From Mucilaginibacter inviolabilis (GTDB lineage: Bacteria; Bacteroidota; Bacteroidia; Sphingobacteriales; Sphingobacteriaceae), in the NCBI RefSeq assembly GCF_011089895.1, contig NZ_JAANAT010000001.1, positions 434,001 to 498,000 on the forward strand: 64,000 nt of DNA, given 5' to 3'. The translations under genes were made by a program, and so were the position numbers. The notes under the pieces were generated by a model that was given only the letters and a program-made list of their open reading frames with translations, searched no databases and was not told the origin of the DNA. The number at the start of each line of letters is the position of its first letter. Positions within the stretch are counted from its first letter, which is position 1. Positions 18,029 to 27,926 of this stretch are shown in pieces.

Positions 18029-18667
18029 TCTTTAATTACTCGCGAAAAAATCCTGGCCAAAGCCTTGGAAATGTTTAATGAAAGAGGAGTTGAATACGTA
18101 GGCTTACGTGAATTAGCGGTCTTGTTAGGCATGCGGGTAGGTAACATTACCTACTATTTTCCAACAAAAGATGACTTGGTTAACCAGCTTTCGATCGATC
18201 TCAATAAACTGAATTCTGAAATACTAATAGTCGATAAGGAGATAACCTTGATTTCTTTTTTAGAGATGTTTAAAAAAGCCTCATTAATCCAATTAAAATA
18301 TAGGGGATTGGTGTTAAGCATGGTTCATTTGCTTACTCAGAATAAAGTGATCCTGGCAAGGCATCAACAAACGCAGATTGACAGAAATATTATTTTAACC
18401 AAAAATGTAGACAGACTTATTGAAGCAGATTATCTGAAGATAGACACGGAGGTAAGAAAAGGCTATCTGATACAAACTATCGGTTTAATTGCGAGATTTT
18501 GGATTTCTGAAGCAGCTATTTCTTTTCAGCAATTAAGCCAGGAAGAACAAAGCAATAATTATGTATTGCTAATTGTAAATATTTTATCACCATACCTTAC
18601 CCAAAAAGGGGCAGATGAACTTGTTCAGTGTTTTGAAAAATCATCATTCATGCCTAGCCCCTCATAA
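18017..18667 (+). CDS. TetR-family transcriptional regulator
   Basis: 216-residue repressor with the typical N-terminal helix-turn-helix (residues about 5-55: REKILAKALEMFNERGVEYVGLREL, then MRVGNITYYFPTKDDLVNQL written here in two parts) and an all-helical effector domain. The ATG at 18017 is needed to keep helix 1, because the next Met is at residue 18. Its start codon lies in the centre of a 21-bp palindrome, so it most likely represses itself and the divergent DUF1772 gene. The convergent glycosyltransferase ends 3 bp after its stop. Confidence 0.88.
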   Translation: MSKKSLITREKILAKALEMFNERGVEYVGLRELAVLLGMRVGNITYYFPTKDDLVNQLSIDLNKLNSEILIVDKEITLISFLEMFKKASLIQLKYRGLVLSMVHLLTQNKVILARHQQTQIDRNIILTKNVDRLIEADYLKIDTEVRKGYLIQTIGLIARFWISEAAISFQQLSQEEQSNNYVLLIVNILSPYLTQKGADELVQCFEKSSFMPSPS

Positions 18668-18670
18668 TTA

Positions 18671-19867
18671 TCAAATGGCTTTTGCCTCTTTGAAACGAAA
18701 AATATCATCCACGGCTTTTGGGTAACCACCTGCTTCCCGGAAAGACTGAGCTATTTTTTGAATATTAGTTAAGTAAGATTGATCGGTACATACGCTTTTA
18801 ACAGCTTTGCTAATTTTCTCTGAGTTTATGTCATTAATGTCAAGTGATATGGTTGCCCCTAATTCTTGTGCTCGTTTAGCCAGCAGGGGTTGATCGGCGC
18901 CCAATGGAATACAAATGAAAGGCACTTCTGCATTAATCAGATCGCTGATACTGTTCATCCCCGCATGAGTAATAGCTACACTGATATATTTTAACAGGGC
19001 AGATTGGGGTACATAGTCCCGGATGATAAAATTGGAAGGTATGGCCATTGCTGAGAGGTCGACTTTATGCGCTGCCATAATCACCAATCCCGGCCATGTA
19101 GCAAACGCTTGAAAGAAAATATCATAAAGCACAGGATTAAAATTTCCGAAAACCGTTCCCAAAGAGATATATAAAACCGTCCTTCCTTCTAGTTTTTCGA
19201 ACGGAAAATCCAGATTTTCTTTACGGAAAAAGATTGGTGGGCCAACAAATTTATAGCTATCATCAAAAAAGTCCGGGTCTGGCACAAAAAATTTCGAAGT
19301 ATATACCAGGTTAAGTTCACTTTTATTTAAGAGTAACTCCATCATGTCTTCTGGCATTTTTATTTTATAGGTGTCTTCTAGTTGGGCTGCGATTTTTAAA
19401 TATATCGCTGTCATAGCTTCCGCGCCCGGGAACTGATTGAACTTTGCAGTAGAGAAATGACGTAGCCCTGCAAAAACGGCTAATGAAGATATTGCTGGAA
19501 TATTCAGGATTTGAACTATTGGTTTGGTAAAAAGAAAAGCCGCCGAATGAATAATATAATCAAATTTGATATCTTTAGTTTGCATTAAAATATCAGAGAT
19601 TATTTCAGGAGCCTCGGTCATTACCTGTTGTATAACTGTAAACAGGCCGCCCGGTTTACCGACCACCTGGCCATTTTTCGGTGTGAAAATATCCAGATCG
19701 CCTTTATAAGCCTTGAATTGTGCCCCCGTGTCTTCAATCTTTTCACGGAATGGTTCTGCTGCAAAATAAACTACTTTTTCGCCTTGTTTAACTAATTCGC
19801 TCACCAAACCCAGGGTTGGGTTAACATGCCCGTGAGAAGGCATTCCTAAAAATAATACATTTGCCAT
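18671..19867 (-). CDS. MGT-family (macrolide-type) UDP-glycosyltransferase
   Basis: Cytoplasmic GT-B glycosyltransferase of family GT1, 398 residues. The N-terminal acceptor domain opens with ANVLFLGMPSHGHVNPTLGL, including the HGHVNP motif usual in this group; the C-terminal nucleotide-sugar domain has VLYISLGTVFGN, IRDYVPQSALLKYISVAITHAGMNS (catalytic-site HAGMNS) and IPLGADQPLLAKRAQELG. Such enzymes glycosylate macrolides, terpenoids or flavonoids, often for detoxification. It neighbours a TetR/DUF1772 pair, which suggests a xenobiotic-response role, but regulation by that TetR protein is not shown. Confidence 0.88.
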   Translation of the reverse strand: MANVLFLGMPSHGHVNPTLGLVSELVKQGEKVVYFAAEPFREKIEDTGAQFKAYKGDLDIFTPKNGQVVGKPGGLFTVIQQVMTEAPEIISDILMQTKDIKFDYIIHSAAFLFTKPIVQILNIPAISSLAVFAGLRHFSTAKFNQFPGAEAMTAIYLKIAAQLEDTYKIKMPEDMMELLLNKSELNLVYTSKFFVPDPDFFDDSYKFVGPPIFFRKENLDFPFEKLEGRTVLYISLGTVFGNFNPVLYDIFFQAFATWPGLVIMAAHKVDLSAMAIPSNFIIRDYVPQSALLKYISVAITHAGMNSISDLINAEVPFICIPLGADQPLLAKRAQELGATISLDINDINSEKISKAVKSVCTDQSYLTNIQKIAQSFREAGGYPKAVDDIFRFKEAKAI

Positions 19868-20086
19868 ATCAGTTGAGACGAATGAAACGTCAAAACATTT
19901 TAAATATATTTATTAGTTTGCATTTCCTGTTAACGTCCGCATGGAGTCAGTAGAGGTTGGTTATAACTATAAGCATATTAAATCTTTCTGTTTATAAGCA
20001 ATGCGCTGTGGGGAAGCAGATTTTTGTTTATATATGTTGTAAGTATTGTTATAATTATTAATTTAGTTGCTTTTATTAATCGTATT

Positions 20087-20512
20087 GTGAAATTTCCTAA
20101 ACTGAACGCACAGAGACGTTTAAAAGCGTATACACTCACCGAAGTACTCGTCGTGTTAGTCATTATCGGCATTCTGTTATTGTTGGCTCTCCCGAATTTA
20201 TTGCCGCTGATTACTAAAGCAAAAAGTACAGAAGCTAAATTGCAGTTGACACATGTCCAGACCCTGGAGAAGAATTACTTTTATGAGCATTCTAAATATT
20301 CTAAAGACCTGACTGAGATTGGTTTTATCCAGGATAAATTGAGTACTGAAAGCAAGGATGCACATGCCAATTACCGCATTGAGATCGTCAGCGCTAGCAA
20401 CACGGGCTTTACTGCGCGTGCTACCGCAGTGGTAGACTTTAATGGTAACGGTACTTTTAACGTGTGGGAAATGGATCAGGATAAGAACCTGAAAGAGGTA
20501 ACGCCGGATTAA
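20087..20512 (+). CDS. Major pilin/pseudopilin-like protein (GspG-type)
   Basis: Type IV pilin-like subunit that would polymerise in the periplasm. A GTG start gives 142 residues with a short basic leader ending KA, followed by YTLTEVLVVLVIIGILLLLA: Thr2-3 and Glu5 of the mature protein are conserved, but the residue before the cut is Ala, not Gly. A longer reading from a TTG at 20024 would add an extra hydrophobic stretch that does not fit a prepilin leader. The C-terminus has a Ca-binding-like loop (DFNGNGTFNVWEMDQD), reminiscent of the GspG calcium site. First gene of a six-gene operon; its stop overlaps the next start. Confidence 0.8.
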   Translation: MKFPKLNAQRRLKAYTLTEVLVVLVIIGILLLLALPNLLPLITKAKSTEAKLQLTHVQTLEKNYFYEHSKYSKDLTEIGFIQDKLSTESKDAHANYRIEIVSASNTGFTARATAVVDFNGNGTFNVWEMDQDKNLKEVTPD

Positions 20513-21033
20513 TGTTGCTCGCTATTTACATTATCACTATATCCCTGCTAGGAGTTATTTTTATACAGGATATGATGTACCATGCAGTTACCTGGTATCT
20601 GTTTCCTGTGCTCATGGCAGGGTTGTTGTCTTTGAGGCTTTTATCTGGTGAATCGTTTGCCGCGATAGGTCAATCTTCAGTAGTTAATTTTGCTGTCATA
20701 TGCATGGTTTTACTAGTGCTTACCCTTTATCTGTTATTAAGAAAGGGCAGGTTACTGAATATTACCAAAGAGCATTTGGGCATAGGTGATATTTTGTTTT
20801 TTGGTGTTGTTGGCTGCTATTTATCTGTGCTGAATTTTATGCTTTTTTTTAATATAAGTTTAGTCTGCGCCGTCTTGTTGTATTTACTATTAAAGGTGAT
20901 AACCAAAAGTAAACATATTCCGTTGGCCGGATTTCAGTCTTTGGTATTTATTGTATTTTTAGTGGGGGACCGCTGGTATTTTCATTGTCATATTACAGAT
21001 GATACCTGGTTATTGCGTTTGTATAATATATGA
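20512..21033 (+). CDS. Prepilin peptidase (A24 family), peptidase domain only
   Basis: Membrane aspartic protease that removes prepilin leaders. 173 residues with five to six hydrophobic helices. The two catalytic aspartates are visible: one in FIQDMMYHAV (about residue 20) and one in the GxGD motif HLGIGDILFF (about residue 92). There is no N-terminal cysteine-rich methylase domain, as in TadV/CpaA-like enzymes, so any N-methylation must come from elsewhere or be absent. Its start overlaps the pilin stop by 1 bp and its stop overlaps the ATPase start by 4 bp. Confidence 0.8.
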   Translation: MLLAIYIITISLLGVIFIQDMMYHAVTWYLFPVLMAGLLSLRLLSGESFAAIGQSSVVNFAVICMVLLVLTLYLLLRKGRLLNITKEHLGIGDILFFGVVGCYLSVLNFMLFFNISLVCAVLLYLLLKVITKSKHIPLAGFQSLVFIVFLVGDRWYFHCHITDDTWLLRLYNI

Positions 21034-22463
21034 GCCTAAATCAAGATCTTTATTTACCTGCAGGTAATATCCATTTACTGGCTCAGGAACAAGCCTGGTA
21101 TTATAGAGTTTTACCTAAGAATAGTGCACCGGGGTATATCGAACTATATTGTGAAGAAGGGGCTGATGCAGAGGTATTGGTACCCGAATTGGAAATTTTA
21201 CTAGGGCTGGAAGTTCAATTAGAACCTATTCCCGCGGCAGATATTGCCAGGCTGCTTTCTAAATATTATATTAAAGATACGGCATCCTCCGGGGCTTCGC
21301 AGGTGCCGGTGAACCAGAACGCCGAAGATTTTTTGTTTAATCTGATTGGTGAGGCCAAAAATCTGAAAAGCAGCGATATCCATATTGAACGTTATGAGAA
21401 TAAATGCAGGGTCAGGATTCGGATTGATGGATTGATGGTTGAACGCTACCTGCTGAAGAATGAGGAGTATCCTGCGCTGATCAATAAGATCAAGATCTAC
21501 GCAAATCTGGATATCGCCGAAAAACGCCTCCCTCAGGATGGCAGGATCAACTTTAAGCACCAGCATCTCCAGTTTGACATACGGGTTTCCGTATTACCCA
21601 CCCTGCACGGAGAAAAAGTGGTATTAAGGTTATTGAATAACGATGCCACAGCAATCGATCTGAATACACTTGGTTTTTCTCCTTTTGATCTTGAAAACTA
21701 TCTGCAAGGGGTGAAGAGACCCAATGGTATCTTGTTGATCAGCGGACCTACGGGTTCGGGGAAGACTACTACACTGTATGCGACATTAAAGTTGCTCAAC
21801 CAGGAAACCCGGAACATACTTACTATTGAGGATCCGGTAGAATATACATTGGAAGGGATTAACCAGGTGCAGTTGAAAGAGTCTATAGGGTTAACCTTTG
21901 GTGCGGCGCTTCGTACCTTTTTAAGGCAAGATCCCGATGTGATTATGGTGGGAGAAATCAGGGATCCGGAAACTGCCAATATGGCCATCCGGGCGGCATT
22001 AACAGGGCACCTGGTACTGTCCACCATCCATACCAATTCTGCCTGGGGAACTGTTTCGCGTTTGATTGACATGGGGATGCCGCCGTTTCTGGTAGCGAAT
22101 ACCTTAAATACAACGGTTGCACAAAGGCTGATCCGTTTGTTATGTCCACATTGTAAGGTGAAAAAGGATTTTCATACTTCGCTTTACCCTAAGCAATTTA
22201 AGCCTTATCAGGATGTAGAACATCATTATGTTGCACAGGGTTGTGAACAATGCTATTACACAGGATATAAAGGCCGAAAGGCAGTATATGAAGTAATACC
22301 AGTTGACCAGGAGTTGGCACAGGAAATTAAAAGCGGAAATATGAACATCCAGAACCTATTGAAAGAAAGAGGGGTACAAACCCTGGCAGAAAATGCTTTT
22401 CAGTTGTTCAGTGAAGGTAAAACGTCTATAGAGGAAATTTATCCGTTGTTGTTTAATTATTGA
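21030..22463 (+). CDS. gspE: Type II secretion/type IV pilus assembly ATPase (GspE/PilB type)
   Basis: Hexameric cytoplasmic ATPase that drives pseudopilus assembly; 477 residues. It shows an N-terminal GspE-like domain with RIRIDGLMVERY, Walker A GPTGSGKTTTLYA (about 240), Asp box, Walker B DPDVIMVGEIRDPE (about 305), His box HLVLSTIHTN, and a C-terminal four-cysteine zinc site (LCPHC...GCEQCYYTGYKGR). These features place it with assembly ATPases rather than PilT-type retraction ATPases; no retraction ATPase is seen in this window. Confidence 0.93.
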   Translation: MSLNQDLYLPAGNIHLLAQEQAWYYRVLPKNSAPGYIELYCEEGADAEVLVPELEILLGLEVQLEPIPAADIARLLSKYYIKDTASSGASQVPVNQNAEDFLFNLIGEAKNLKSSDIHIERYENKCRVRIRIDGLMVERYLLKNEEYPALINKIKIYANLDIAEKRLPQDGRINFKHQHLQFDIRVSVLPTLHGEKVVLRLLNNDATAIDLNTLGFSPFDLENYLQGVKRPNGILLISGPTGSGKTTTLYATLKLLNQETRNILTIEDPVEYTLEGINQVQLKESIGLTFGAALRTFLRQDPDVIMVGEIRDPETANMAIRAALTGHLVLSTIHTNSAWGTVSRLIDMGMPPFLVANTLNTTVAQRLIRLLCPHCKVKKDFHTSLYPKQFKPYQDVEHHYVAQGCEQCYYTGYKGRKAVYEVIPVDQELAQEIKSGNMNIQNLLKERGVQTLAENAFQLFSEGKTSIEEIYPLLFNY

Positions 22464-22472
22464 GGGAGGGCC

Positions 22473-24404
22473 ATGTATAAAAAATTTACTTACGTTCTAT
22501 TTATTTTATTGATCTGGATAGGGAGCTCTACGCTTCAGGCACAGCAGATCGACCGGGTACAGGAAATTCAGCAAAAGCTGGAAAACCTGGCGGGAATTGT
22601 ACCGGGGTTGAACCAGAAAGTACAATTGTTGGTGACCGGGGTTTCCATTCGTGAATATCTCAATGCCCTGGCTCGATCCAACAATTTGAGTATCAGCTCA
22701 GATCCTGGTCTGAATTTTCCAATTTATGATACCTTTAATGGAGTTACTGCAGCAAATATTTTGGTGCTGCTTTCACAAAAATACAATCTGGATCTTTCGG
22801 TAGTTGGATCCATTATTTATATCACTCTTTATCATGATCCGAATCAGTTTTTAAAACCACCTCCTAAAGAGATCAATGCCAAGTATAATTCACAAGGAAA
22901 CACACTTTCGCTGGAATTGGAAAATGATAGCCTTCCGGCCGTGGCTAAAAAGATCATACAGGTTTCCGGTAAAAATGTTATGGTACCCACTTCGTTACAG
23001 GGTAAGCGGGTAACATCCTTTATCAGTAATGCGCCATTTGAAACTGCATTGGAAAAACTGGCTTACGGCAATGATATCAAAATGGTGAAGACAGTAGATG
23101 GATTTTATCTTTTTCAGCCTTTAGGAGAAAATGAAGAATTATATGTAAATGGAGATCGAAATACCAGTGTACGAAAAACATTTCGGCCAGCTGCACCGTC
23201 AACAACTGGAGGAGCCACCGGTTTGTTTGTACGCGTGGTGAATGGGCAAAAACTCATCTCTGCGGATGCGGTTAATGCTCCAATCCAGGATTTGTTAAAA
23301 CAGGCTTCGCAGGAAACGGGTAAAAGTTATTCTATTTACTCAGATATCAAGGGACAGATCACCTTGCATGTTAATGATGTAAGTTATGATGCCTTTTTAA
23401 GTTTAATATTTAAAAGCACAGATTATACTTTTCATTCAGAGAATGGTATTTATCTTATTGGAGATCGTAAACTAGAGGGATTGCGTACTTTCCGGCCCAT
23501 ACATTTACAGAACCGCTCGATTGATACAGTGGTGACCATGATTCCCAGCGAATGGAAAAGAGGTGTGGAGATCAAAGAGTTTAGAGATCAGAATACCATT
23601 ATGCTGTCGGGCTCCGGTGCGCAGATGGATGAAATAGAGACTTTTATCCATAACTTGGATGTATTGGTACCTGTGGTGCTGATCGAAGTAACTATGATCG
23701 ATGTACGTAAAAGCCACTCAGTATCTACCGGGATATCTGCCGGGGTTTCTGACAGCGTTAAGACCGGAGGAACTTTGCTGGGAGCAGGTGGTTTGAATTA
23801 TACCTTCGGTGCTAAGTCGATCAATGATTTTTTAAGCAGAATTGGCGGAACTAACCTGGGGCATGTGGCCCCGAATTTCTACCTAACCCTGAGTGCGATG
23901 GAGGCTAAAAATAATATAGATATACGCCAGATACCCAAAATGGCCACGCTTAACGGACATTCAGCCAAGCTAAGTATAGGAAGTAAACGTTATTACAAAA
24001 ATACCACACAGAATGTAATTCCTTCTCTTTCCAATTCGCAATCTATATTTACCAATGTATACCAGGAGGTAAATGCCGACCTATCGATCAATATCAGGCC
24101 TATTGTTTCTGGTAATGATCAGGTAACGCTGGGCATCACGGTCAATAATTCTGATTTCTCAACTATCCCAACTGACGGTTCACCACCACCGCAATCTATC
24201 AGTAAATTTGAAACCAGTTTGCGTGTGCATAGTGAAGACACAATTGTGCTTGGGGGATTGGAGCGGACAGAAAGTGATGAAAGTGGTTCTGGTGTACCCT
24301 TACTTTCGCGGATCCCTATTCTCAAATGGTTGTTTAGTAGCCGGACAAAGGGAGGTTCAAAGGTAGTTTCCATACTATTTATCAAATCCACCATTATTCG
24401 TTAA
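22473..24404 (+). CDS. gspD: Secretin, outer-membrane pore of the secretion system (GspD/PilQ type)
   Basis: 643 residues with signal peptide (1-24, ending QAQQ). Two STN/N0-like modules occupy roughly 60-120 and 255-315, an N1-like repeat lies around 320-400, and the C-terminal secretin barrel starts near VPVVLIEVTMIDVRKSHSVS (about 400). The end has the signature ILGGLERTESDESGSGVPLLSRIPILKWLF (a split motif: VLGGL and VPLLSRIPILKWLF), diagnostic of the family. It lies 9 bp after the ATPase gene. No pilotin is obvious, although the FN3-like lipoprotein of the opposing operon could be examined for such a role. Confidence 0.92.
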   Translation: MYKKFTYVLFILLIWIGSSTLQAQQIDRVQEIQQKLENLAGIVPGLNQKVQLLVTGVSIREYLNALARSNNLSISSDPGLNFPIYDTFNGVTAANILVLLSQKYNLDLSVVGSIIYITLYHDPNQFLKPPPKEINAKYNSQGNTLSLELENDSLPAVAKKIIQVSGKNVMVPTSLQGKRVTSFISNAPFETALEKLAYGNDIKMVKTVDGFYLFQPLGENEELYVNGDRNTSVRKTFRPAAPSTTGGATGLFVRVVNGQKLISADAVNAPIQDLLKQASQETGKSYSIYSDIKGQITLHVNDVSYDAFLSLIFKSTDYTFHSENGIYLIGDRKLEGLRTFRPIHLQNRSIDTVVTMIPSEWKRGVEIKEFRDQNTIMLSGSGAQMDEIETFIHNLDVLVPVVLIEVTMIDVRKSHSVSTGISAGVSDSVKTGGTLLGAGGLNYTFGAKSINDFLSRIGGTNLGHVAPNFYLTLSAMEAKNNIDIRQIPKMATLNGHSAKLSIGSKRYYKNTTQNVIPSLSNSQSIFTNVYQEVNADLSINIRPIVSGNDQVTLGITVNNSDFSTIPTDGSPPPQSISKFETSLRVHSEDTIVLGGLERTESDESGSGVPLLSRIPILKWLFSSRTKGGSKVVSILFIKSTIIR

Positions 24405-24407
24405 GAT

Positions 24408-25625
24408 ATGGGCTTGCTGGAACCCTATTATTCGATTAGCCAGGCCATCGGTATTACGATGACGATCCAGAAGGATGGTAACGTTCAATTGGATGGATGT
24501 CAGGTGATGGTAAAGGATAAGCAACTCCATCTGGAGAAGAAAATTCCGAATATTGATAGCGTGGAAGGGCTGGGTAAGCAATTTAGCAAGAGTATACCTG
24601 TGGCGTTGAACCTTTCTGGAAGGGGGGTTCTGTATAAACAGATTCCAGGTGCGGGGGAGATCAACGCCTCCAATTTTTCCACAATTTTGCCCAATGCAAG
24701 CCCGGACGATTTCTATATACAGCATTTTGTTTCCGGAAACCAATCGTTTATCGCCGTTATCAGGAAGACAGATGCGGATAAGTGGATCGACGCACTGGTT
24801 AAACAGGGTTTCCAGATTTACATGCTTAGTTTAGGGCCTTTTCCTGCTCAGCATGTTTTGCCACAACTTAATATTTACAGTGAGGAGATCATTTTCAACG
24901 GCGTACGGATTGAAAGGGACGAGGATTTCCATTGGAAGACTTTTCGATATGAAGAATCGGCGCAAGCTCCATTTCCTTTAAAGATAGATAACGAGGCAAT
25001 TGACCAGGAATTGGTTATGCCTTATGCAGCTGCTTTTCAGTTAGTTTTATCGGCCAGATTGGATGTTATACAAGCAGAGGTACCGGGGTTACAAGCAATC
25101 TTGGAGCAGCTTTTAAATGATAAAAAACTCAAGGTCAATGGTTTTTTGATCCTGCTTGCCTGTTTTTTGCTACTACTCATTAATACGGTGATTTTTTCAT
25201 CCATGAATAATGACAATCAGCGATTGAGTCAGCAGGTAACTAGTTCAGTACAGAATACCAGTGATGTACAAACTATTAAAGATGATATTGCACAAAAGGA
25301 GGCTTTACTCAAAAATCTAGGCTGGGAAGGCGGAATTCGCAAAAGTATATTGATTGATCAAATTGCATCATTATTACCACCTGGAATTAGTTGGAAAGAA
25401 ATAACAATAAACCCAATTGACCGCCTGGGAAGCCGTGCGCAAAGATCTTTACAGTTTGCCCGTCAGAAAATTGAGGTAAGGGGTATTTCGCCGCAGATCA
25501 TCCCGATAAATGAATGGATAGCCAGAATCAAAACCCGACATTGGGTAAAGGGTATCCAGCTAGAAAGCTACACATACAATAGTGAATTGAATACAGGGCA
25601 GTTTATCTTAACAATTACTTATTGA
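24408..25625 (+). CDS. GspL/PilM-PilN-like inner-membrane assembly protein
   Basis: 405 residues with no strong database-type motif that I recognise. The layout is informative: a soluble N-terminal half (1-240) resembling the actin-like PilM/GspL cytoplasmic domain, one membrane helix (about 248-268, FLILLACFLLLLINTVIFSS), then a coiled coil and a ferredoxin-like periplasmic end (ISWKEITINPIDRLGSRAQRSLQ). This is the GspL architecture, equivalent to a PilM-PilN fusion. It lies between the secretin and a GspM-like gene, as expected for the platform that couples ATPase and pseudopilus. Confidence 0.62.
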   Translation: MGLLEPYYSISQAIGITMTIQKDGNVQLDGCQVMVKDKQLHLEKKIPNIDSVEGLGKQFSKSIPVALNLSGRGVLYKQIPGAGEINASNFSTILPNASPDDFYIQHFVSGNQSFIAVIRKTDADKWIDALVKQGFQIYMLSLGPFPAQHVLPQLNIYSEEIIFNGVRIERDEDFHWKTFRYEESAQAPFPLKIDNEAIDQELVMPYAAAFQLVLSARLDVIQAEVPGLQAILEQLLNDKKLKVNGFLILLACFLLLLINTVIFSSMNNDNQRLSQQVTSSVQNTSDVQTIKDDIAQKEALLKNLGWEGGIRKSILIDQIASLLPPGISWKEITINPIDRLGSRAQRSLQFARQKIEVRGISPQIIPINEWIARIKTRHWVKGIQLESYTYNSELNTGQFILTITY

Positions 25626-25626
25626 T

Positions 25627-26148
25627 ATGTTGAAGTGGTGGCCTTTTAAAAAAGATTATTTATTAATTGTTGCGGCAGTTGTTTTGTTGTTGATTTGCTA
25701 TCAGCTGGCTTTTAAAAACACGATTGCTGCCTGGCAATTAAACAGACAATTAAATAAGCAACAGCTTCAAACTGCCGATGTGAGTTACCAGCCTAAATAC
25801 CTGGATAGAAAAAGTAAAAACCTAGATCATATTTTGGATTTGTACCGCTCAGATACGGCTGTTTTCAGAAGTAATACGATCAGTATCATTGCTGTGTTAG
25901 CCGAGAAAAACCGGGTAAAACTTGCAGAAGTACCAGCCCAGGATGTGGTTTATAACACAGAAGGCGCGATTATTCAGAAACTTAATTTTGAAGGGAATTT
26001 TTTTGCTTTGAACGGGTTTTTAAATCAATTGGAATCATCTGAAAACGTAGGCATTGTTAGGGCAGTTGAGTTTAAATTAGAAAAAAAAGATGCCGAACCT
26101 GTAGCAAAAAAGCTCGTGATGGGAATTTACATGGAAATTCGTAAATAA
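25627..26148 (+). CDS. GspM/PilO-like protein
   Basis: 173 residues: short cytoplasmic tail, one membrane helix (about 10-30, LLIVAAVVLLLICYQLAF), coiled-coil region and a small periplasmic fold (IIQKLNFEGNFFALNGFLNQLESS) resembling the PilO/GspM core. It starts 1 bp after the GspL-like stop and ends the rightward operon. Assignment rests on size, topology and position rather than a strong motif. Confidence 0.6.
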   Translation: MLKWWPFKKDYLLIVAAVVLLLICYQLAFKNTIAAWQLNRQLNKQQLQTADVSYQPKYLDRKSKNLDHILDLYRSDTAVFRSNTISIIAVLAEKNRVKLAEVPAQDVVYNTEGAIIQKLNFEGNFFALNGFLNQLESSENVGIVRAVEFKLEKKDAEPVAKKLVMGIYMEIRK

Positions 26149-26278
26149 GAAACAGCTTATTTAATGCAATCTGTTATTGGAAACTCCGTAGACTGGTAAA
26201 TTTCTTATATCTTAACTAAACCGTTCTTCATTTTTAAGTTGAAACTCTGTTATTGGGAATGTTGGGTCTCTTCAAACT
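26149..26278. other. Convergent spacer of the two secretion operons, with a short direct repeat
   Basis: The 130-bp spacer holds two copies of TCTGTTATTGG about 75 bp apart (26170s and 26247 area), each followed by GAA or AA. I see no good hairpin terminator here; the repeat is the only structure. Confidence 0.4.
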
Positions 26279-27433
26279 TTATTGAAAGCTATTACTCATC
26301 TGGAACATAGGAAGATACATGGCAATTAGAATAGTGCCCACAATAAGCCCTAAAAAGACAACGATGAGCGGTTCCATCATACTACTCAGGGTGGTAGTTT
26401 GGTATTCCACTTCATCAATATACTGTTCAGATATCCGGGCAAAAAAATAATCCAATTTATTACTTTCCTCGCCAATTTTTAGCAGCATGATCATTTTTGC
26501 AGGATAAATGCTAAATCGTTCAAGACTCTGATGGAGGGCATGACCCTGTAAAATATCGTCTTCTACTTTTTGCAAAGAAGATTCTATCGGGTAATAGCCA
26601 ATCATTTGGCGACTGAGGGAGATGGCCCGAAGCAAGGGTATATGAGCACTGATCAACAGACGCATAGAGTTACAGAAACGTGCCAGGTAAATCTTTTGCA
26701 CGAGGTTCCCAGCAACGGGAATCTTTAATAATAGCCCGGAGAAGACTTTACGGAAACGTTCTGTTTTTCGTACATACCAGAAAAAACCAGCTATAGAAGC
26801 CAAAAACAGAATAGCAGGTAAAAAATTACTTTCCATTGCTTTTGATATACTGATGATCTTTGCGGTGATCCAGGGTAGCTGCCCTCCAAAACGGGTGAAT
26901 ACATCGCTGAACATGGGTACAACAAATTCGAGCATGAAGAATACAGCACCCATCGAGGTACACATTACAATACAAGGGTAACTGAGTGATGATATGATTT
27001 TTCTGCGCTGTTTAACTTTGTTTTGATAGAATTTAGCGAGGTCTTGTAACACCTCAGTCAGCTTACCTGTCTCTTCTCCAATTTCCAGGCTAAATATTTC
27101 GTAAACAGAGAATTTGCCGGTTTTTTCCAGCGCTTTTGAAAAACTGATACCCTGTAACACCTTTTCCTGAATGTCTTGGAATAGTTGTTTATCCTTCTCT
27201 TTTTCCTGGCTGGCAGTGATCAGCTCAAAACTGCTTTTTAAGTTAATACCTGCCTGGAGCAAAGAACTCAATTCCAGGTACAGAAACTCTTTTTTCTTGT
27301 CGCTTAGTTCTTTACTGCCAAAACTGATGTCCTTATTTAACAAGGCCAGTAAGCCACCACCATTATCATTCTTTTGGGGAGTGGGTGGTGTTGCTTTCTT
27401 CTTTTCGTACCGGCTAAGGTCAATTGTTGGCAT
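26279..27433 (-). CDS. gspF: Inner-membrane platform protein (GspF/PilC type)
   Basis: 384 residues with two repeated cytoplasmic helical domains and three membrane helices (about 170-190, 220-240, 355-378). It contains LLQAGINLKSSFELI and LEIGEETGKLTEVLQDLAKFYQ, with a second copy LISAHIPLLRAISL and LLKIGEESNKLDYFFARISEQY, the family's internal duplication. It recruits the ATPase and helps subunit insertion. The last gene of the leftward operon, its start overlaps the preceding gene by 14 bp. Its placement apart from gspE/gspD is unusual, as all three are normally together. Confidence 0.92.
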   Translation of the reverse strand: MPTIDLSRYEKKKATPPTPQKNDNGGGLLALLNKDISFGSKELSDKKKEFLYLELSSLLQAGINLKSSFELITASQEKEKDKQLFQDIQEKVLQGISFSKALEKTGKFSVYEIFSLEIGEETGKLTEVLQDLAKFYQNKVKQRRKIISSLSYPCIVMCTSMGAVFFMLEFVVPMFSDVFTRFGGQLPWITAKIISISKAMESNFLPAILFLASIAGFFWYVRKTERFRKVFSGLLLKIPVAGNLVQKIYLARFCNSMRLLISAHIPLLRAISLSRQMIGYYPIESSLQKVEDDILQGHALHQSLERFSIYPAKMIMLLKIGEESNKLDYFFARISEQYIDEVEYQTTTLSSMMEPLIVVFLGLIVGTILIAMYLPMFQMSNSFQ

Positions 27434-27926
27434 CGATATTTTCTTGAAAAAGATTCACTGAACTGTATTGTTTGTGGTAATGATACGGAATTTTTTCGTT
27501 TTGTAAGATGATCTTCCATTCCATGTCATCCAACAGGTTTGGCTTATCTGTTGTGGAGAGGTCATTCAATGGTTGACTCTCAAAAGTCGTATTCATGGTT
27601 TCCGTTTGTATTTTAAAGGTATCGATGATGCCTTGTGTTCTCGTCACCAGATCGGGTCCGAATTCATAGATAATATCAGCGCTGTCTGTTTTAAACAGGA
27701 TTCTTTGTTTATCTCTCAAAATAGCTGATGCTTTATAAAAATCTTTTTTTAAAAGCTTATCTAACTGGACAATCGTGGATATATCCTTGTTTTTATTGGT
27801 AAAACCGATATAGGATTTGCTGATAATAGTATAAGCTGTGTATGTTATACTAATTACAATGGCTGCCAACAGCATAGTAATGGTAATTTCCATAATCGTG
27901 AATGCTTTAAGTTTAGTTTGAGACAT
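27420..27926 (-). CDS. Minor pseudopilin (GspJ-like)
   Basis: 168 residues with a class III prepilin leader MSQTKLKA followed by FTIMEITITMLLAAIVISI; Glu5 is conserved. The remainder is a predicted small alpha/beta pilin head. Position between the GspI-like gene and gspF, and its size, make GspJ or PulJ the closest guess. It overlaps both neighbours by 14 bp, so translation is coupled. Confidence 0.72.
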   Translation of the reverse strand: MSQTKLKAFTIMEITITMLLAAIVISITYTAYTIISKSYIGFTNKNKDISTIVQLDKLLKKDFYKASAILRDKQRILFKTDSADIIYEFGPDLVTRTQGIIDTFKIQTETMNTTFESQPLNDLSTTDKPNLLDDMEWKIILQNEKIPYHYHKQYSSVNLFQENIDANN